5,150 nt of DNA from Holosporales bacterium. Its GTDB lineage: Bacteria > Pseudomonadota > Alphaproteobacteria > BNTO01. The stretch is taken from contig JAISCJ010000051.1 in assembly GCA_031265645.1 (NCBI GenBank), positions 1-5,150 on the forward strand, given 5' to 3'. How positions within the stretch are numbered: position 1 is the stretch's first letter; each line of letters starts with the position of its first letter. Shown here in pieces: positions 5,075 to 5,150 of the stretch. A model generated the notes under the pieces. The model was not told the DNA's origin and ran no database searches. It worked only from the letters and a program-made list of their open reading frames with translations. The translations under genes and the position numbers were made by a program.

Positions 5075-5150
5075 CTAGCGATGTCTTCAGCTTCAGATTT
5101 GTTTTGGAGCGCTCGGCATAACCAACGGGAACCACTTCTTGCTGGCATCG
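5003..5150 (-). mobile_element. Group II intron, 3' end only (body beyond right edge)
   Basis: Domains V and VI at 5074-5003 on the minus strand identify the 3' end of a bacterial group II intron, a self-splicing retroelement that usually carries a reverse transcriptase/maturase gene in domain IV. Bases 5150-5075 would be the end of domain IV. Short open frames there cannot be tied to a reverse transcriptase, so whether the intron is autonomous is unknown. The 3' splice site is set only approximately, a few bases after the CTAC at the end of domain VI (about 5003). The 5' end and exon context on that side are outside the window. Confidence 0.65.

Noticed and set aside
5061..5150. C-terminus of an intron-encoded reverse transcriptase
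   Set aside because: Leftward frames in this stretch show no motif that I can assign to a maturase; the domain IV end is annotated only as intron sequence.

Overview
The window is a mosaic of accessory DNA, moderately AT-rich in the left and centre, in a bacterium that is probably a proteobacterium. The tRNA-Asn form (acceptor stem TCCCCGA/TCGGGGA, encoded CCA) leans alphaproteobacterial, but this is a weak inference. Direct evidence of mobility or decay comes from four places: a large-type serine recombinase tail cut by the left edge, a broken RelB/DinJ-type antitoxin, a group II intron 3' end cut by the right edge, and a cluster of short dyad repeats.

Layout. Bases 1-510 (+) are the C-terminal part of a site-specific serine recombinase. 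Converging on it is a gene at 531-1088 (-) for a YgaP-like protein: a rhodanese domain followed by a DUF2892-type membrane hairpin, with an abnormal 5' end. Directly upstream of that gene (about 1087-1204, -) is a frameshifted, truncated relB/dinJ remnant. Bases 1205-1346 are a divergent intergenic region with promoter-like elements on both strands.

Two overlapping genes (1353-1937 and 1934-4378, +; ATGA overlap) appear to form an operon. The first encodes a small exported protein of unknown family. The second encodes an 814-residue lipoprotein whose N-terminal half is a ComEC/Rec2-type metallo-beta-lactamase domain with its metal ligands intact, and whose C-terminal half of about 420 residues I do not recognise. 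This pair is the best candidate in the window for an undescribed system: an envelope-anchored metallohydrolase with an exported partner. Its substrate cannot be read from the sequence.

Bases 4379-4870 hold no credible gene. They contain at least five degenerate copies of a GACC/GGTC dyad motif, a small hairpin, and a leftward terminator-like hairpin. A complete tRNA-Asn(GUU) lies at 4871-4946 (-). About 57 bases upstream of it, in the same orientation, are domains V and VI of a group II intron whose body runs off the right edge.
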